Assembly (NCBI RefSeq): GCF_965204195.1
Contig: NZ_OZ241975.1
Location: forward strand, 2,852,001-2,916,000
Origin: Poriferisodalis sp965204195
Lineage (GTDB): Bacteria; Actinomycetota; Acidimicrobiia; Acidimicrobiales; Poriferisodalaceae
Direction: 5' to 3'
DNA: 64,000 bases
Part shown: positions 17,176 to 24,145 of the stretch, piece by piece
How the letters are laid out: every line of letters starts with the position of its first letter
How positions within the stretch are numbered: the first letter of the stretch is position 1
Program-made: the position numbers and the translations under genes
Notes under the pieces: model-generated
Told to the model about the DNA's origin: nothing
What the model saw: only the letters and a program-made list of their open reading frames with translations
The model's database searches: none

Positions 17176-18927
17176 TCAGTCGTAGGTGGCTTCGCGCTGC
17201 CAGCGACCGCCCTCAACGGCGCAGAGATGGGCAGTGCCGTCGTCGAGCACCAGTTGGAACCGTGCCTGACGGCGCGACTGTGTGCTCCACCAGCGCTCCT
17301 CCAGCGGCCATGGCCCTGCCCACGCTGCGATGCGGCTGGTGCGCCCATCGGCCCGGCGCAGCATGGCCGGGGGCGCGCTGGCCTGTGCCCTGCCGCTCAC
17401 GCCCACCGGATCGCCGTTCGCATCGAGCACCACGAGCGGCTCGGGTTCGGTCAGCACCTCCGCAGGGGCCGGCGCGCCCAGCCGTCCTGGCCACGGGGGT
17501 GTATCCGATGCACCGGCCCCACGAGGACCGGCTGTGCTTGATGCGCCGGCCCCACGAGGACCGGCTGGGTCCGATGCGCCGGTCCCACGAGGACCGGCGG
17601 TGCCGAACGGGAGACGCTGCTCGAGATCGGCAAAGCGGCGGCCGGAGCCCAAGCGGCCAACGGTGACTCCGTCGAAGCCGACCAAGGCCTGAGCTCGCTG
17701 CAGCGCTCGCTCGGCCCGCTCGTCCGCCTCGGACTGGCCGCCCCAGAAACCAAGCTGGCGCCCTTCATCGGGAAGCGTCTCGACCGCTCGCAGCCGGATG
17801 AACGAGATGCCGCCGGTAGGGCTGTTCTTGCCCTTGGCACTGCGCCAGCCGTCGAGCTGCCAGCGCACACGGTCGACCAGATCGGGCGGGCTGAAGCGGA
17901 ATCCGTGGCGCCACCGCCCGCTGCTGGTCTCACCGTGCTCGGTTTCGGCGCTGATCTCCACGCACACCAGTGCCTGACCCTCCCGAGCCAACTGGGCGTC
18001 GAGCTGATCTGCCAGAGACTTCGCAGCAAAGGCCACCGTGTCGAGCCGATCCGCGGGCGGGTCGATCTCGGTTTCGACGCTGAGATCAGGATGAGCGACG
18101 GCAGGCTGGCTCAGGCGAGGATCGCGCCCGCTGGCCAGTGCGTGCATCCATTCCCCTTGCGTGCCGAACCTGCCCACGAGGTCTCCCACCGGCAGTGCCG
18201 CAAGGTCGCCCAGAGTGCGCAAGCCCAGCTGCCACAGCATGCTGATCAGATCATCCGTCGTCCCATCGGCTGCACACCCCGTCAGCAGGGAGCATTCCTC
18301 AGTCAGCGTCCCCAATGGCAGCCCGCCCAGGAACTCTGCACTGCTGCCGGGGGCCACCACCAGCACCGGCATTGACGGGGTTCGGGCCGACGCCGCCCTC
18401 CCAGCAAGGCCAGCGGCAAACAAGCCGTCGGCGATGCCGACGCTGACAGATGATGCTGGGTCGTACATGCTGGCTGTGCTCGATGCGCCGACGCCACGAG
18501 CGCCGGCTGTGCTCAATACGCCGACGCCACGAGCGCCGGCTGTGCCCAGCTCGCTGGCCAGCACTTCAGTGATGGTGCGATGCACCAACTCCGCCAGTGC
18601 CTCATCTCCGCCGTAGTAGCGCGACGGGCCTCGGGTGGCGACGACGCAGCAACCGGGTGCCAGCACTTCGACTCTCGGCGTCAGGTCTTCCAGCGCAGCG
18701 ACCACGGGGGCGAAACAGCGAGCGTCGAGATCGGGGTCGTGCTCGGCCAGCTCCAAGACGGGACATTCAGTCTGAGCCTGGCGGCGGCGCATCCCTGGGC
18801 GTATCCCCGCAGCAGCAGCCGCAAGCGTGACGGCGGTGATGCGCCCGGCGGAGACCACCGCCGCTGGTGTGGCCGGGTCGAACCCTGCTGCGACGGCAGA
18901 CCAGTTCCCGACCTCCGCTGCCAGCAT
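17176..18927 (-). CDS. imuB: ImuB, inactive Y-family polymerase-like mutasome hub
   Basis: 583 residues from ATG 18925-18927. The frame is open to 19257, but that would overlap imuA' by more than 250 bp. The chosen Met puts NWSAVAAGF at the usual distance from the N terminus; GTG 18996 is an alternative. The Y-family fold is recognisable (PGMRRRQAQTECPVLEL, TPRVEVLAPGCCVVATRGPSRYYGG, little finger about 270-410). The catalytic acidic residues of active Y polymerases are not seen at their expected places, as is known for ImuB. ImuB bridges DnaE2, ImuA' and the sliding clamp; a QLGFWGG segment at about 430 may be the clamp-binding motif. Two blocks of 11-residue AGxRGxGAS repeats interrupt it. 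It shares a transcript with imuA'. Confidence 0.88.
   Translation of the reverse strand: MLAAEVGNWSAVAAGFDPATPAAVVSAGRITAVTLAAAAAGIRPGMRRRQAQTECPVLELAEHDPDLDARCFAPVVAALEDLTPRVEVLAPGCCVVATRGPSRYYGGDEALAELVHRTITEVLASELGTAGARGVGVLSTAGARGVGASSTASMYDPASSVSVGIADGLFAAGLAGRAASARTPSMPVLVVAPGSSAEFLGGLPLGTLTEECSLLTGCAADGTTDDLISMLWQLGLRTLGDLAALPVGDLVGRFGTQGEWMHALASGRDPRLSQPAVAHPDLSVETEIDPPADRLDTVAFAAKSLADQLDAQLAREGQALVCVEISAETEHGETSSGRWRHGFRFSPPDLVDRVRWQLDGWRSAKGKNSPTGGISFIRLRAVETLPDEGRQLGFWGGQSEADERAERALQRAQALVGFDGVTVGRLGSGRRFADLEQRLPFGTAGPRGTGASDPAGPRGAGASSTAGPRGAGASDTPPWPGRLGAPAPAEVLTEPEPLVVLDANGDPVGVSGRAQASAPPAMLRRADGRTSRIAAWAGPWPLEERWWSTQSRRQARFQLVLDDGTAHLCAVEGGRWQREATYD
17507..17605 (-). repeat. 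three 33-nt in-frame repeats in distal imuB
   Basis: Three consecutive units start at 17507, 17540 and 17573, each a variant of GATGCGCCGG...CCACGAGGACCGGC. They encode three 11-residue units of the type TAGPRGAGASD. Each unit carries short GCCGG/CCGGC arms that could pair. Confidence 0.9.
18482..18547 (-). repeat. two 33-nt in-frame repeats in proximal imuB
   Basis: Units at 18482-18514 and 18515-18547 share the core CGCCGACGCCACGAGCGCCG and encode TAGARGVGASS-like units. They belong to the same family as the repeats in distal imuB and in imuA'. Confidence 0.88.
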
Positions 18928-18985
18928 CCGCGGCGGGTTACCGGCAGGTTCGTCCTGGCTGGCCAAGCCGGCCCGGCTGTCGTGG

Positions 18986-19828
18986 TTACCCCGCACGGCG
19001 CTGCAGAGGGACGACGGCATCGTCACCGCTTCCCGAGGCATTGGCCATCGAGATGCCGTCTTGGGCGGAGACGACTTGGGCAGGCCAGGAAACGGTGTCG
19101 ATCGCACCGTGGACGGCGGTGATGTGCCCGTTGGCATCGGGCAGCCACAGGACGGCTCGTCGCGGCAGCGACGCCGCACCGCGGCCCGCAGCAACCACCT
19201 CGGCTCGGCGTTCCCGCAGCCGACCGTGCCCGTGCCCGAGACCGGTCCACGCAGCACGTTCCACCGTCATGGTCACGTCTGGACTGAATGCGCCGGCTGG
19301 GTTTGATGCGCCGACGCCACGAGCGCCGGCTGGGTTCGATGCGCCGGCCTCGATCACCACGGTTCCGCGCTCTCGCAGGCGAGTGCGCAGGCGTCGACTG
19401 TGAGCAGCCGCCAGCCGCACACCTGCCGCCAGCAAGATCACGTCGACATTGCCGATCAGGGCGTTCAGCACTTCGGCTGCGGCACCGCCGGGTTCGTCCA
19501 CGAAGGCCCACCGGTCCAGCGACGCCCCCCGTTCCGCCACCGCCGAGACACCCATGCGCCCCAGCCCCACAGCGGTCACCCATCCGCCCGTACGCGAGAT
19601 CTCCGCCGCAAAGGCCGTTGCCAGGGTCAGCGCTCCTGGGCCGTGGGCAGCCAGCACCGTTCCGGGGACAAGCCCCGGCTGGGTCAGCAGCGATGCCAAC
19701 TCGTCAGCGACGGGCAGCAGCCGCTTGCTGTGCCCGATGTCCGCAGCATGCGCTATGTCCAATGCGCCGACCCCACGAGGGCCGGCTGGGTCCAATGCGC
19801 CGGCGGCACGACGCAGCTGCACTGCCAT
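18986..19828 (-). CDS. imuA': ImuA'-like RecA-fold mutasome accessory protein
   Basis: 280 residues from ATG 19826-19828. The fold is a RecA/SulA-like ATPase remnant: strands and helices of the type GTVLAAHGPGALTLATAFAAEI (about 58-79), WVTAVGLGRMGVSAVAERG (about 84-102), and NVDVILLAAGVRLAAAHSRRLRTRLRERGTVVIE (about 129-160). No intact Walker A is visible, as expected for ImuA'. The protein stabilises or recruits the ImuB-DnaE2 complex in mycobacteria. Its position directly upstream of imuB and behind LexA-like boxes supports the call more than sequence alone. It contains two repeat blocks of the AGxRGxGAS family, near the N terminus (about 12-22) and at about 160-178. Confidence 0.78.
   Translation of the reverse strand: MAVQLRRAAGALDPAGPRGVGALDIAHAADIGHSKRLLPVADELASLLTQPGLVPGTVLAAHGPGALTLATAFAAEISRTGGWVTAVGLGRMGVSAVAERGASLDRWAFVDEPGGAAAEVLNALIGNVDVILLAAGVRLAAAHSRRLRTRLRERGTVVIEAGASNPAGARGVGASNPAGAFSPDVTMTVERAAWTGLGHGHGRLRERRAEVVAAGRGAASLPRRAVLWLPDANGHITAVHGAIDTVSWPAQVVSAQDGISMANASGSGDDAVVPLQRRAG
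19305..19355 (-). repeat. 33-nt repeat unit plus partial copy in imuA'
   Basis: A full unit at 19305-19337 with the core GATGCGCCGACGCCACGAGC is followed by the beginning of another, and a partial copy precedes it from about 19286. They encode SNPAGARGVGASNPAGA. Confidence 0.85.
19761..19812 (-). repeat. 33-nt repeat unit plus partial copy near the imuA' start
   Basis: A unit at 19761-19793 (core AATGCGCCGACCCCACGAGG) is followed by a partial unit. It encodes DPAGPRGVGALD near the ImuA' N terminus and is the fourth site of this repeat family in the operon. Confidence 0.82.
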
Positions 19829-19839
19829 CGCGACAGACT

Positions 19840-19871
19840 AGACGAACAATCGTCTTTACAAACGACTGTTT
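19840..19871 (-). promoter_or_regulatory. two degenerate LexA-like boxes upstream of imuA'-imuB
   Basis: GAACAATCGTCT at 19844-19855, within the perfect 16-bp palindrome AGACGAACAATCGTCT at 19840-19855, and AAACGACTGTTT at 19860-19871 both follow the GAAC-N4-GTTC plan with substitutions. The first lies 12 bp before the imuA' ATG, nearly the same distance as the dnaE2 box from its start. Weaker boxes would give weaker repression or earlier induction. LexA binding is inference. Confidence 0.6.
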
Positions 19872-19944
19872 ACCGCCGTCGTCGGTGCCCGTGCTCGTCG
19901 CCTGCCGCCACAGCGACGCATGAGCGGAATCGAGCTGCGTCGAG

Positions 19945-20211
19945 CTATTTCGTGCCGACCAGCAGGGTCGCGCCGACTGGGCCCGCCATCTCGCTATGCA
20001 GCGTTCCCGCGGAAACCTCGCACCAGTCCCCCACTCCCATGACCCGGGTCTCGTCCTCCAGTCCCAGCCGGAACTCACCCCTGGTCACCATCGCCATGGC
20101 GGAGAACTCGTGGCTGTGAAGTTCGCCATCGGCGTGAGGCTCAAACTCGGCGTTGCGCGGTTCGCCATAGCCCTGCGCTGCCAGCTCGGAACGGAACTCG
20201 TCTTCGGTCAT
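19945..20211 (-). CDS. small single-domain cupin protein
   Basis: 88 residues, about the size of one cupin barrel. Metal-ligand-like positions are visible: PHADGELHSHEF supplies the HxH-type first motif with a trailing Glu, and GTLHSEMAGPVG supplies the second-motif His. GDWCEVSAG lies between them. Such small cupins act as sugar or oxo-acid binding proteins, dioxygenase-like enzymes, or sensors; none can be chosen here. It is cytosolic with no signal peptide. The start ATG 20209-20211 leads straight into the TEDEFRSEL helix. A block of hairpin repeats lies immediately upstream, between this gene and the Nfu_N gene. Confidence 0.72.
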   Translation of the reverse strand: MTEDEFRSELAAQGYGEPRNAEFEPHADGELHSHEFSAMAMVTRGEFRLGLEDETRVMGVGDWCEVSAGTLHSEMAGPVGATLLVGTK

Positions 20212-20221
20212 GAAGAAACAG

Positions 20222-20330
20222 TAGCTAGCGCCGTGCTGGTTGCTACCGCTAGCGAGCTAGCGCCGTGCTTGTCGCTACCGGTAACGAGTTACCGACTGTG
20301 CTTGTCGCTACCGCTAGCGAGCTAGCGGTA
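20222..20330. repeat. hairpin-forming repeats, three and a half units of 32-33 bp
   Basis: Units begin at 20242, 20274 and 20307, and a half unit precedes them from 20222. Each unit has GCTACC, then a palindrome around a GA centre: GCTAGCGAGCTAGC in units 1 and 3, GGTAACGAGTTACC in unit 2, then a spacer like GCCGTGCTTGTC. Unit 3 extends to a 10-bp stem, CTACCGCTAG / CTAGCGGTAG with loop CGAG, and includes the last codons and stop of the Nfu_N gene. Unit 2 differs from units 1 and 3 by paired changes on both arms, so base pairing is kept. Confidence 0.88.
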
Positions 20331-20612
20331 GTGGGCAAACAGCTCTTCGATGAGCTCGGCGATGCCGTCGGAGGTGTGGCCCCGGGAGAGGTCGATGGTG
20401 GCCACGTTGCCGTACACGTGAATGTGGTCGACGCCGCCCCGCTGGAACAGACGCCACGCCAGCAAGTCGGCCGGATCCTCGGCGCTGGCGGCATCTTCGG
20501 CACTGTTGTAGTAGCGGTGGCCTGCCCCGGTCAGCGGACGGTTGGTCTCGAACTGCACCGTGCCCACACGGACGGACGACGGTCGTTCTGCTACTCGAAC
20601 GGGCTGACCCAT
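20322..20612 (-). CDS. Nfu/NifU N-terminal (Nfu_N) domain protein
   Basis: 96 residues from ATG 20610-20612. The sequence follows the Nfu_N pattern: VQFETNRPLTGAGHRYYNSA, an EDAASAEDPADLLAWRLFQ helix, then GVDHIHVYGNVATIDLSRG, where family members have GVxxVFxxxNFVTVTK. In multidomain Nfu proteins this domain precedes an Fe-S scaffold domain with a CxxC motif. Here it stands alone, without cysteines, so it cannot itself hold a cluster and may act as a partner-binding module. The 3' end, including the TAG stop, lies inside the third hairpin repeat. A copy of the dispersed repeat lies just upstream. Confidence 0.65.
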   Translation of the reverse strand: MGQPVRVAERPSSVRVGTVQFETNRPLTGAGHRYYNSAEDAASAEDPADLLAWRLFQRGGVDHIHVYGNVATIDLSRGHTSDGIAELIEELFAHYR

Positions 20613-20620
20613 GGCCGATG

Positions 20621-20700
20621 AGCCTAGAGGCTGAGCCGGCAGGCGAAGCCGTGGCCCGAGCGGCCCGTGAGCGAAGCGAACAAGAGCGGGAAACAATGCG
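20621..20700 (+). repeat. intergenic dispersed repeat copy
   Basis: AGCCTAGAGGCTGAGCC followed by GGCGAAGCCGTGGCCCGAGC, GGCCCGTGAGCGAAGCGAAC and AAGAGCGGGAA. The same modules recur at 62522-62630 and, in part, at 13332-13385. The copy starts with a short palindrome (GCCTAGAGGC) and lies between the Nfu_N gene and the acyl-CoA dehydrogenase gene. Confidence 0.85.
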
Positions 20701-20814
20701 CTCGACCGCGGATCGGTGTGTCCCGAACACGGTCTTGCAGACACATATGTCGCTAGCTTGGGGCTGCTCGTATCCCGGATATTCCGCCCTTCTTGCACGA
20801 AACAGGAGCCCGAC

Positions 20815-22098
20815 ATGGCCGCTGCCGACACCGCTGAGATCACCGAGGAGCAGTTTGCTGCTGAGGCGCTGGACTTCTTGGAGGCCAACGCCAAGCGCAA
20901 AGCTGAGCGGCGCGAGTTCGTCTGGGGCGAAGGGCCCGACAACGCGGCGCTCTTCGAGGAGATCGACCGCGAGCGCGAGCGCGCCGAGCTGGAGGCGTCG
21001 AAGGAGTGGCGTGCCGCCAAGTACGACGCCGGCTTCGGCTGGATCAGCGGTCCGGCCGAGCTGGGCGGCGGCGGCATGCCCCGCAAGTTCGAGCGAGTCT
21101 GGGGCCAGCTCGAGAGCCAGTTCGACACGCCCGACGGCGGTTTCTTCGGCATCGGCCTAGGCATGGTGGCGCCGACGATCCTGGCCCACGCCGAGCCTGA
21201 GGTGTCCGCCGAGGTGCTGCCCCAGATGTACCGGGCCGACATCGTGGGCTGCCAGCTGTTCTCCGAGCCAGGCGCTGGGTCAGACTTGGCCAGCCTGCAG
21301 ATGCGGGCAGAGCGCGACGGCGAGGAGTGGATCCTCAACGGCCAGAAGGTCTGGACTTCGGGTGCGCACTATTCCGATATCGGCGAGGTGATCGCCCGGT
21401 CCGATTTCGACCTGCCCAAGCACCAGGGCCTGACCGGGTTCCTCGTGGACATGAAGGCCCCCGGGGTGGAGGTGCGACCGCTGCGGCAGATGACCGGCGG
21501 CGCCAACTTCAACGAGGTGTACTTCACCGACGTGCGCGTGCCCGACTCGCACCGCCTCGGCGAGGTCAACCAGGGCTGGGGCGTGGCGCTGACCACGCTC
21601 ATGAACGAGCGGGCGGCCATCGGCGGCGGCTCGGGCGGCGGCACCGGCGGCGGCAGCTTCACCAAGCTGTCGGCCATGGCCGCCCACTACGGGATGGCCG
21701 ACGACGCCTTGGCCCGCCAGAAGCTCGCCGAGATCTACACCCACGGCAAGGTGCTGGGCTGGTCGAACCAGCGCACGATGGACGCGCTGCGCGCCGGCAA
21801 GACCCCAGGCCCCGAGATGTCGCTGTCGAAGATGGGGCTGATCCGCCAGATGAACGCCACCTGCGAGTTCGTGGCTGACACCATCGGCCCCAAGCTGGTG
21901 GTGGACTCGGGCGAGTGGGGCACGTTCTCGTGGGCCGGTTATGTGCTGGGCTTCCCGGCGATGCGCATCGCCGGCGGCTCAGACGAGGTGATGCGCAACA
22001 TCGTCGGCGAGCGGGTGCTGGGCCTGCCCAAGGAGCCCGGCATCGACACCACCAGCCCGTTCCGGGAGCTGAAGGTCGGCACCCAGCGCGCCGAGTGA
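20815..22098 (+). CDS. acyl-CoA dehydrogenase family protein
   Basis: 427 residues from ATG 20815, chosen for the AGGAG at 20803-20807; the frame upstream to 20716 is non-conserved-looking. The flavoprotein fold is clear: CQLFSEPGAGSDLASLQ is the FAD/substrate motif (about residues 146-162), then WILNGQKVWTSGAHYSD, a FNEVYFTDVRVPDSHRLGE strand block, and the C-terminal helical domain ending in GGSDEVMRNIVGERVLGLP. These enzymes oxidise acyl-CoA thioesters at C2-C3 with electrons passed to ETF. The Gly-rich loop GGGSGGGTGGGS near 265 is unusual and probably a flexible insertion. An LLM-type oxidoreductase gene follows 10 bp downstream, so they form an operon. Confidence 0.88.
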   Translation: MAAADTAEITEEQFAAEALDFLEANAKRKAERREFVWGEGPDNAALFEEIDRERERAELEASKEWRAAKYDAGFGWISGPAELGGGGMPRKFERVWGQLESQFDTPDGGFFGIGLGMVAPTILAHAEPEVSAEVLPQMYRADIVGCQLFSEPGAGSDLASLQMRAERDGEEWILNGQKVWTSGAHYSDIGEVIARSDFDLPKHQGLTGFLVDMKAPGVEVRPLRQMTGGANFNEVYFTDVRVPDSHRLGEVNQGWGVALTTLMNERAAIGGGSGGGTGGGSFTKLSAMAAHYGMADDALARQKLAEIYTHGKVLGWSNQRTMDALRAGKTPGPEMSLSKMGLIRQMNATCEFVADTIGPKLVVDSGEWGTFSWAGYVLGFPAMRIAGGSDEVMRNIVGERVLGLPKEPGIDTTSPFRELKVGTQRAE

Positions 22099-22108
22099 GC
22101 TGACCGGC

Positions 22109-22960
22109 ATGAAGATCGGCCTGGCGCCGACCAACAGCGACTACGGGCCCGCGACCGCCGACATGGCGGTCGAGGCGGAGCAGCGGGGCTACGACTCGCT
22201 GTGGGTGGGCGAGCACAGCAACATCCCAGCCAGCCGTGAGACGGTTCACCCTGACGGCGGGGAACTGCCGGAGTTCTACTGGCGCATGCGCGACCCGTTC
22301 GTGTCGCTGGCCGCGGCTGCGGCTGCGACCTCGAAGATCAAGCTGGCGATGGGCGTCTGCCTGGTGCTCGAGCACGAGATCCTGGACTTGGCCAAGAGCG
22401 TGGCGACGCTGGACGAGGTCTCCGATGGCCGGCTGCTGTTCGGTGTCGGCGTGGGATGGAACCGCGAAGAGCTGGCGAACGTCTCCGACGTGCCGTGGCC
22501 GCTGCGATACAACGCCATGCGCGAGACGGTCGCTGCGCTGCGGCTGCTGTGGGCTGAGCACGAAGCCGCCTACTCGGGCGAGTTCGTGAACTTCGCGCCG
22601 GCATGGGTGTACCCGAAGCCGGCCCAGCAGCCCGGGCCGCCGGTGCTGGTGGGCTGCCGAGGGCGCATCGGCATGCGCCACGTCGCCGAGTACGCAGACG
22701 GCTGGTGCCCGCTTGATGTCGGCTTCAGGGATATACGAGTGGGAATCGAACGGTTCCGCACTGCGGTGGAGGAAGCGGGCCGTGACCCCGATGCCATTCC
22801 GATCTCGATGTACTGCTATGCGAACCCTGACGCCGAGAAGCTGGAGCTGTACGGCAGCCTCGGCGCCGAACGGGTAGTCCTCGGTGCCCCTGACGGCGCC
22901 GATCGCTTGGCCCGCTTCCTCGACCGCTACCAACCGCTCGTGGACGCGTTCGCGGACTGA
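22109..22960 (+). CDS. LLM-class (luciferase-like) F420-dependent-type oxidoreductase
   Basis: 283 residues with a TIM-barrel bacterial-luciferase fold: MKIGLAPTNSDYGPATADMA at the N terminus, GYDSLWVGEHSNIP (about 29-42), KIKLAMGVCLVLEHEILDLAK, then GRLLFGVGVGWNREELAN (about 109-126) and VLVGCRGRIGMRHVAEYADGW (about 177-197). The GVGxGWNxxE motif is typical of F420-dependent members in actinobacteria, and F420 synthesis is supported in this window by cofC. Substrate unknown. Start ATG 22109 follows the acyl-CoA dehydrogenase stop by 10 bp, which suggests that both act in one lipid or steroid pathway, although this is inference. Confidence 0.85.
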   Translation: MKIGLAPTNSDYGPATADMAVEAEQRGYDSLWVGEHSNIPASRETVHPDGGELPEFYWRMRDPFVSLAAAAAATSKIKLAMGVCLVLEHEILDLAKSVATLDEVSDGRLLFGVGVGWNREELANVSDVPWPLRYNAMRETVAALRLLWAEHEAAYSGEFVNFAPAWVYPKPAQQPGPPVLVGCRGRIGMRHVAEYADGWCPLDVGFRDIRVGIERFRTAVEEAGRDPDAIPISMYCYANPDAEKLELYGSLGAERVVLGAPDGADRLARFLDRYQPLVDAFAD

Positions 22961-23007
22961 CACCGCGCCAGCGATCGGGGCGGTCGCTCGCACCTGCCAG
23001 CAGGACG

Positions 23008-24132
23008 TCAGAGGCGAGTGGGGAGTTCGGCGAGGGGGACGACTTCGGCTTGTGGTGTCTCGATGTCGCCCTCAGGCAGCATGAAGCGCCAGAAGGCGAT
23101 GCCGAAGGGGCGATCCTCGGTGTCGAGCCAGTTCGGAACGCCGGGATCGGTGTGGGCGATGACGGCGGTGAAGCGGCCGTCGGCGTCGGCGACCATCTGG
23201 GCACGGTTGAGCGAGATGGAGCGGTTCGCATAGTCGAGTGATTGCAGGTGCCTGTTCCACAGGCTGATGTTGGCGTAGCGGCATCGGGGCCAGCGACCGC
23301 GGATCACGAGCGCCTCGTCGGGTCCGATCACGAACGGCGCGAGGCCGTAGGCAGCATCAGTGGCAGACAGTCCGAGGTCGCCGGGATAGCCGGGCGGCGG
23401 GAACTCGTTGGGCACCAGCGACACCCACGAGCGGGGCTCGCCCTGGGCCATCGGCACGCGATCCACGGTCAGCTCGCGGATGAGGGCGGTGATGCGGCGG
23501 ATGCCGGCGCTGACCGAGTCGTCGGAGGGCGGGGGCGGGGGCGTGCCGTCGATGACCTCGATGTCCATTTCCGGGATCCGAGCGGGATTGATCGCCGCGT
23601 GCGTGGTGTCCTCGAAGTAGTGGCGGCTGATGATCGCCCCCTCTTCGGGCGGCAGCTCCAGCCAGTTGCCCTGGCGGGGCTCGCCGCCGACGAAGATCTC
23701 GAAGCGGCCGTCGGCGTCGATGTCCAAGGTCGAGTCGTTGAGCACGCTGAGCACCTGGTTGTCCATCGACCCCCACCCCGTGCTTGACTCGACGGTGATC
23801 GACAGGTACGTGGCGCCCTTGGTCTCGCCGGTCACACGGTACGCATAGTCGGCCGACACCGGAGCTTCGAAGTAGACGGTGTCGGGGTTGTCGCCGAGCA
23901 GCTTGCGACTCGGCGTCACCAGGCGCTGGAAGCGAGGAGCTGACGGATCGCGCTCGAAGAGCCCCACCAGGCCCCACTGCAGGTAGTGCATGAGGGCGCG
24001 GTGCGCCTCGACGGCGTCGTCGGCGGTGTGCAGGTTCCACTCGGGCGACACCCAGCGCTCGTCGGCGTCACGCAGCGTCTCGAGCAGTTCGGCGAGAGCC
24101 CGGCGGGACTCGGTTTCGGGAAGCGGGTCCAT
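23008..24132 (-). CDS. DUF1214-domain protein
   Basis: 374 residues from ATG 24130-24132, 13 bp after the stop of the upstream sulfotransferase-type gene; the longer frame up to 24306 overlaps that gene and is rejected. The C-terminal part has the DUF1214-like pattern GRWPRCRYANISLWNRHLQS and YANRSISLNRAQ, with a preceding beta-rich region (GDNPDTVYFEAPVSADYAYR, GATYLSITVES). A Pro-rich segment (DGTPPPPPSDD) links two domains at about 215-225. Proteins of this type often occur next to lipid, sulfotransferase or oxidoreductase genes in actinobacteria, and their biochemical role is not established. No signal peptide is seen. Confidence 0.7.
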   Translation of the reverse strand: MDPLPETESRRALAELLETLRDADERWVSPEWNLHTADDAVEAHRALMHYLQWGLVGLFERDPSAPRFQRLVTPSRKLLGDNPDTVYFEAPVSADYAYRVTGETKGATYLSITVESSTGWGSMDNQVLSVLNDSTLDIDADGRFEIFVGGEPRQGNWLELPPEEGAIISRHYFEDTTHAAINPARIPEMDIEVIDGTPPPPPSDDSVSAGIRRITALIRELTVDRVPMAQGEPRSWVSLVPNEFPPPGYPGDLGLSATDAAYGLAPFVIGPDEALVIRGRWPRCRYANISLWNRHLQSLDYANRSISLNRAQMVADADGRFTAVIAHTDPGVPNWLDTEDRPFGIAFWRFMLPEGDIETPQAEVVPLAELPTRL

Positions 24133-24145
24133 GACCGTGGTCGGC

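Noticed and set aside
17507..17605. CRISPR-like or VNTR outside genes
   Set aside because: The units are in frame within imuB, have no spacers, and are best described as coding tandem repeats.
18928..19257. Longer N terminus for ImuB from the frame open to 19257
   Set aside because: It would overlap imuA' by more than 250 bp and its residues do not fit the Y-family start.
20222..20330. CRISPR array
   Set aside because: Units are 32-33 bp with no unique spacers, and the repeats themselves vary in paired positions.
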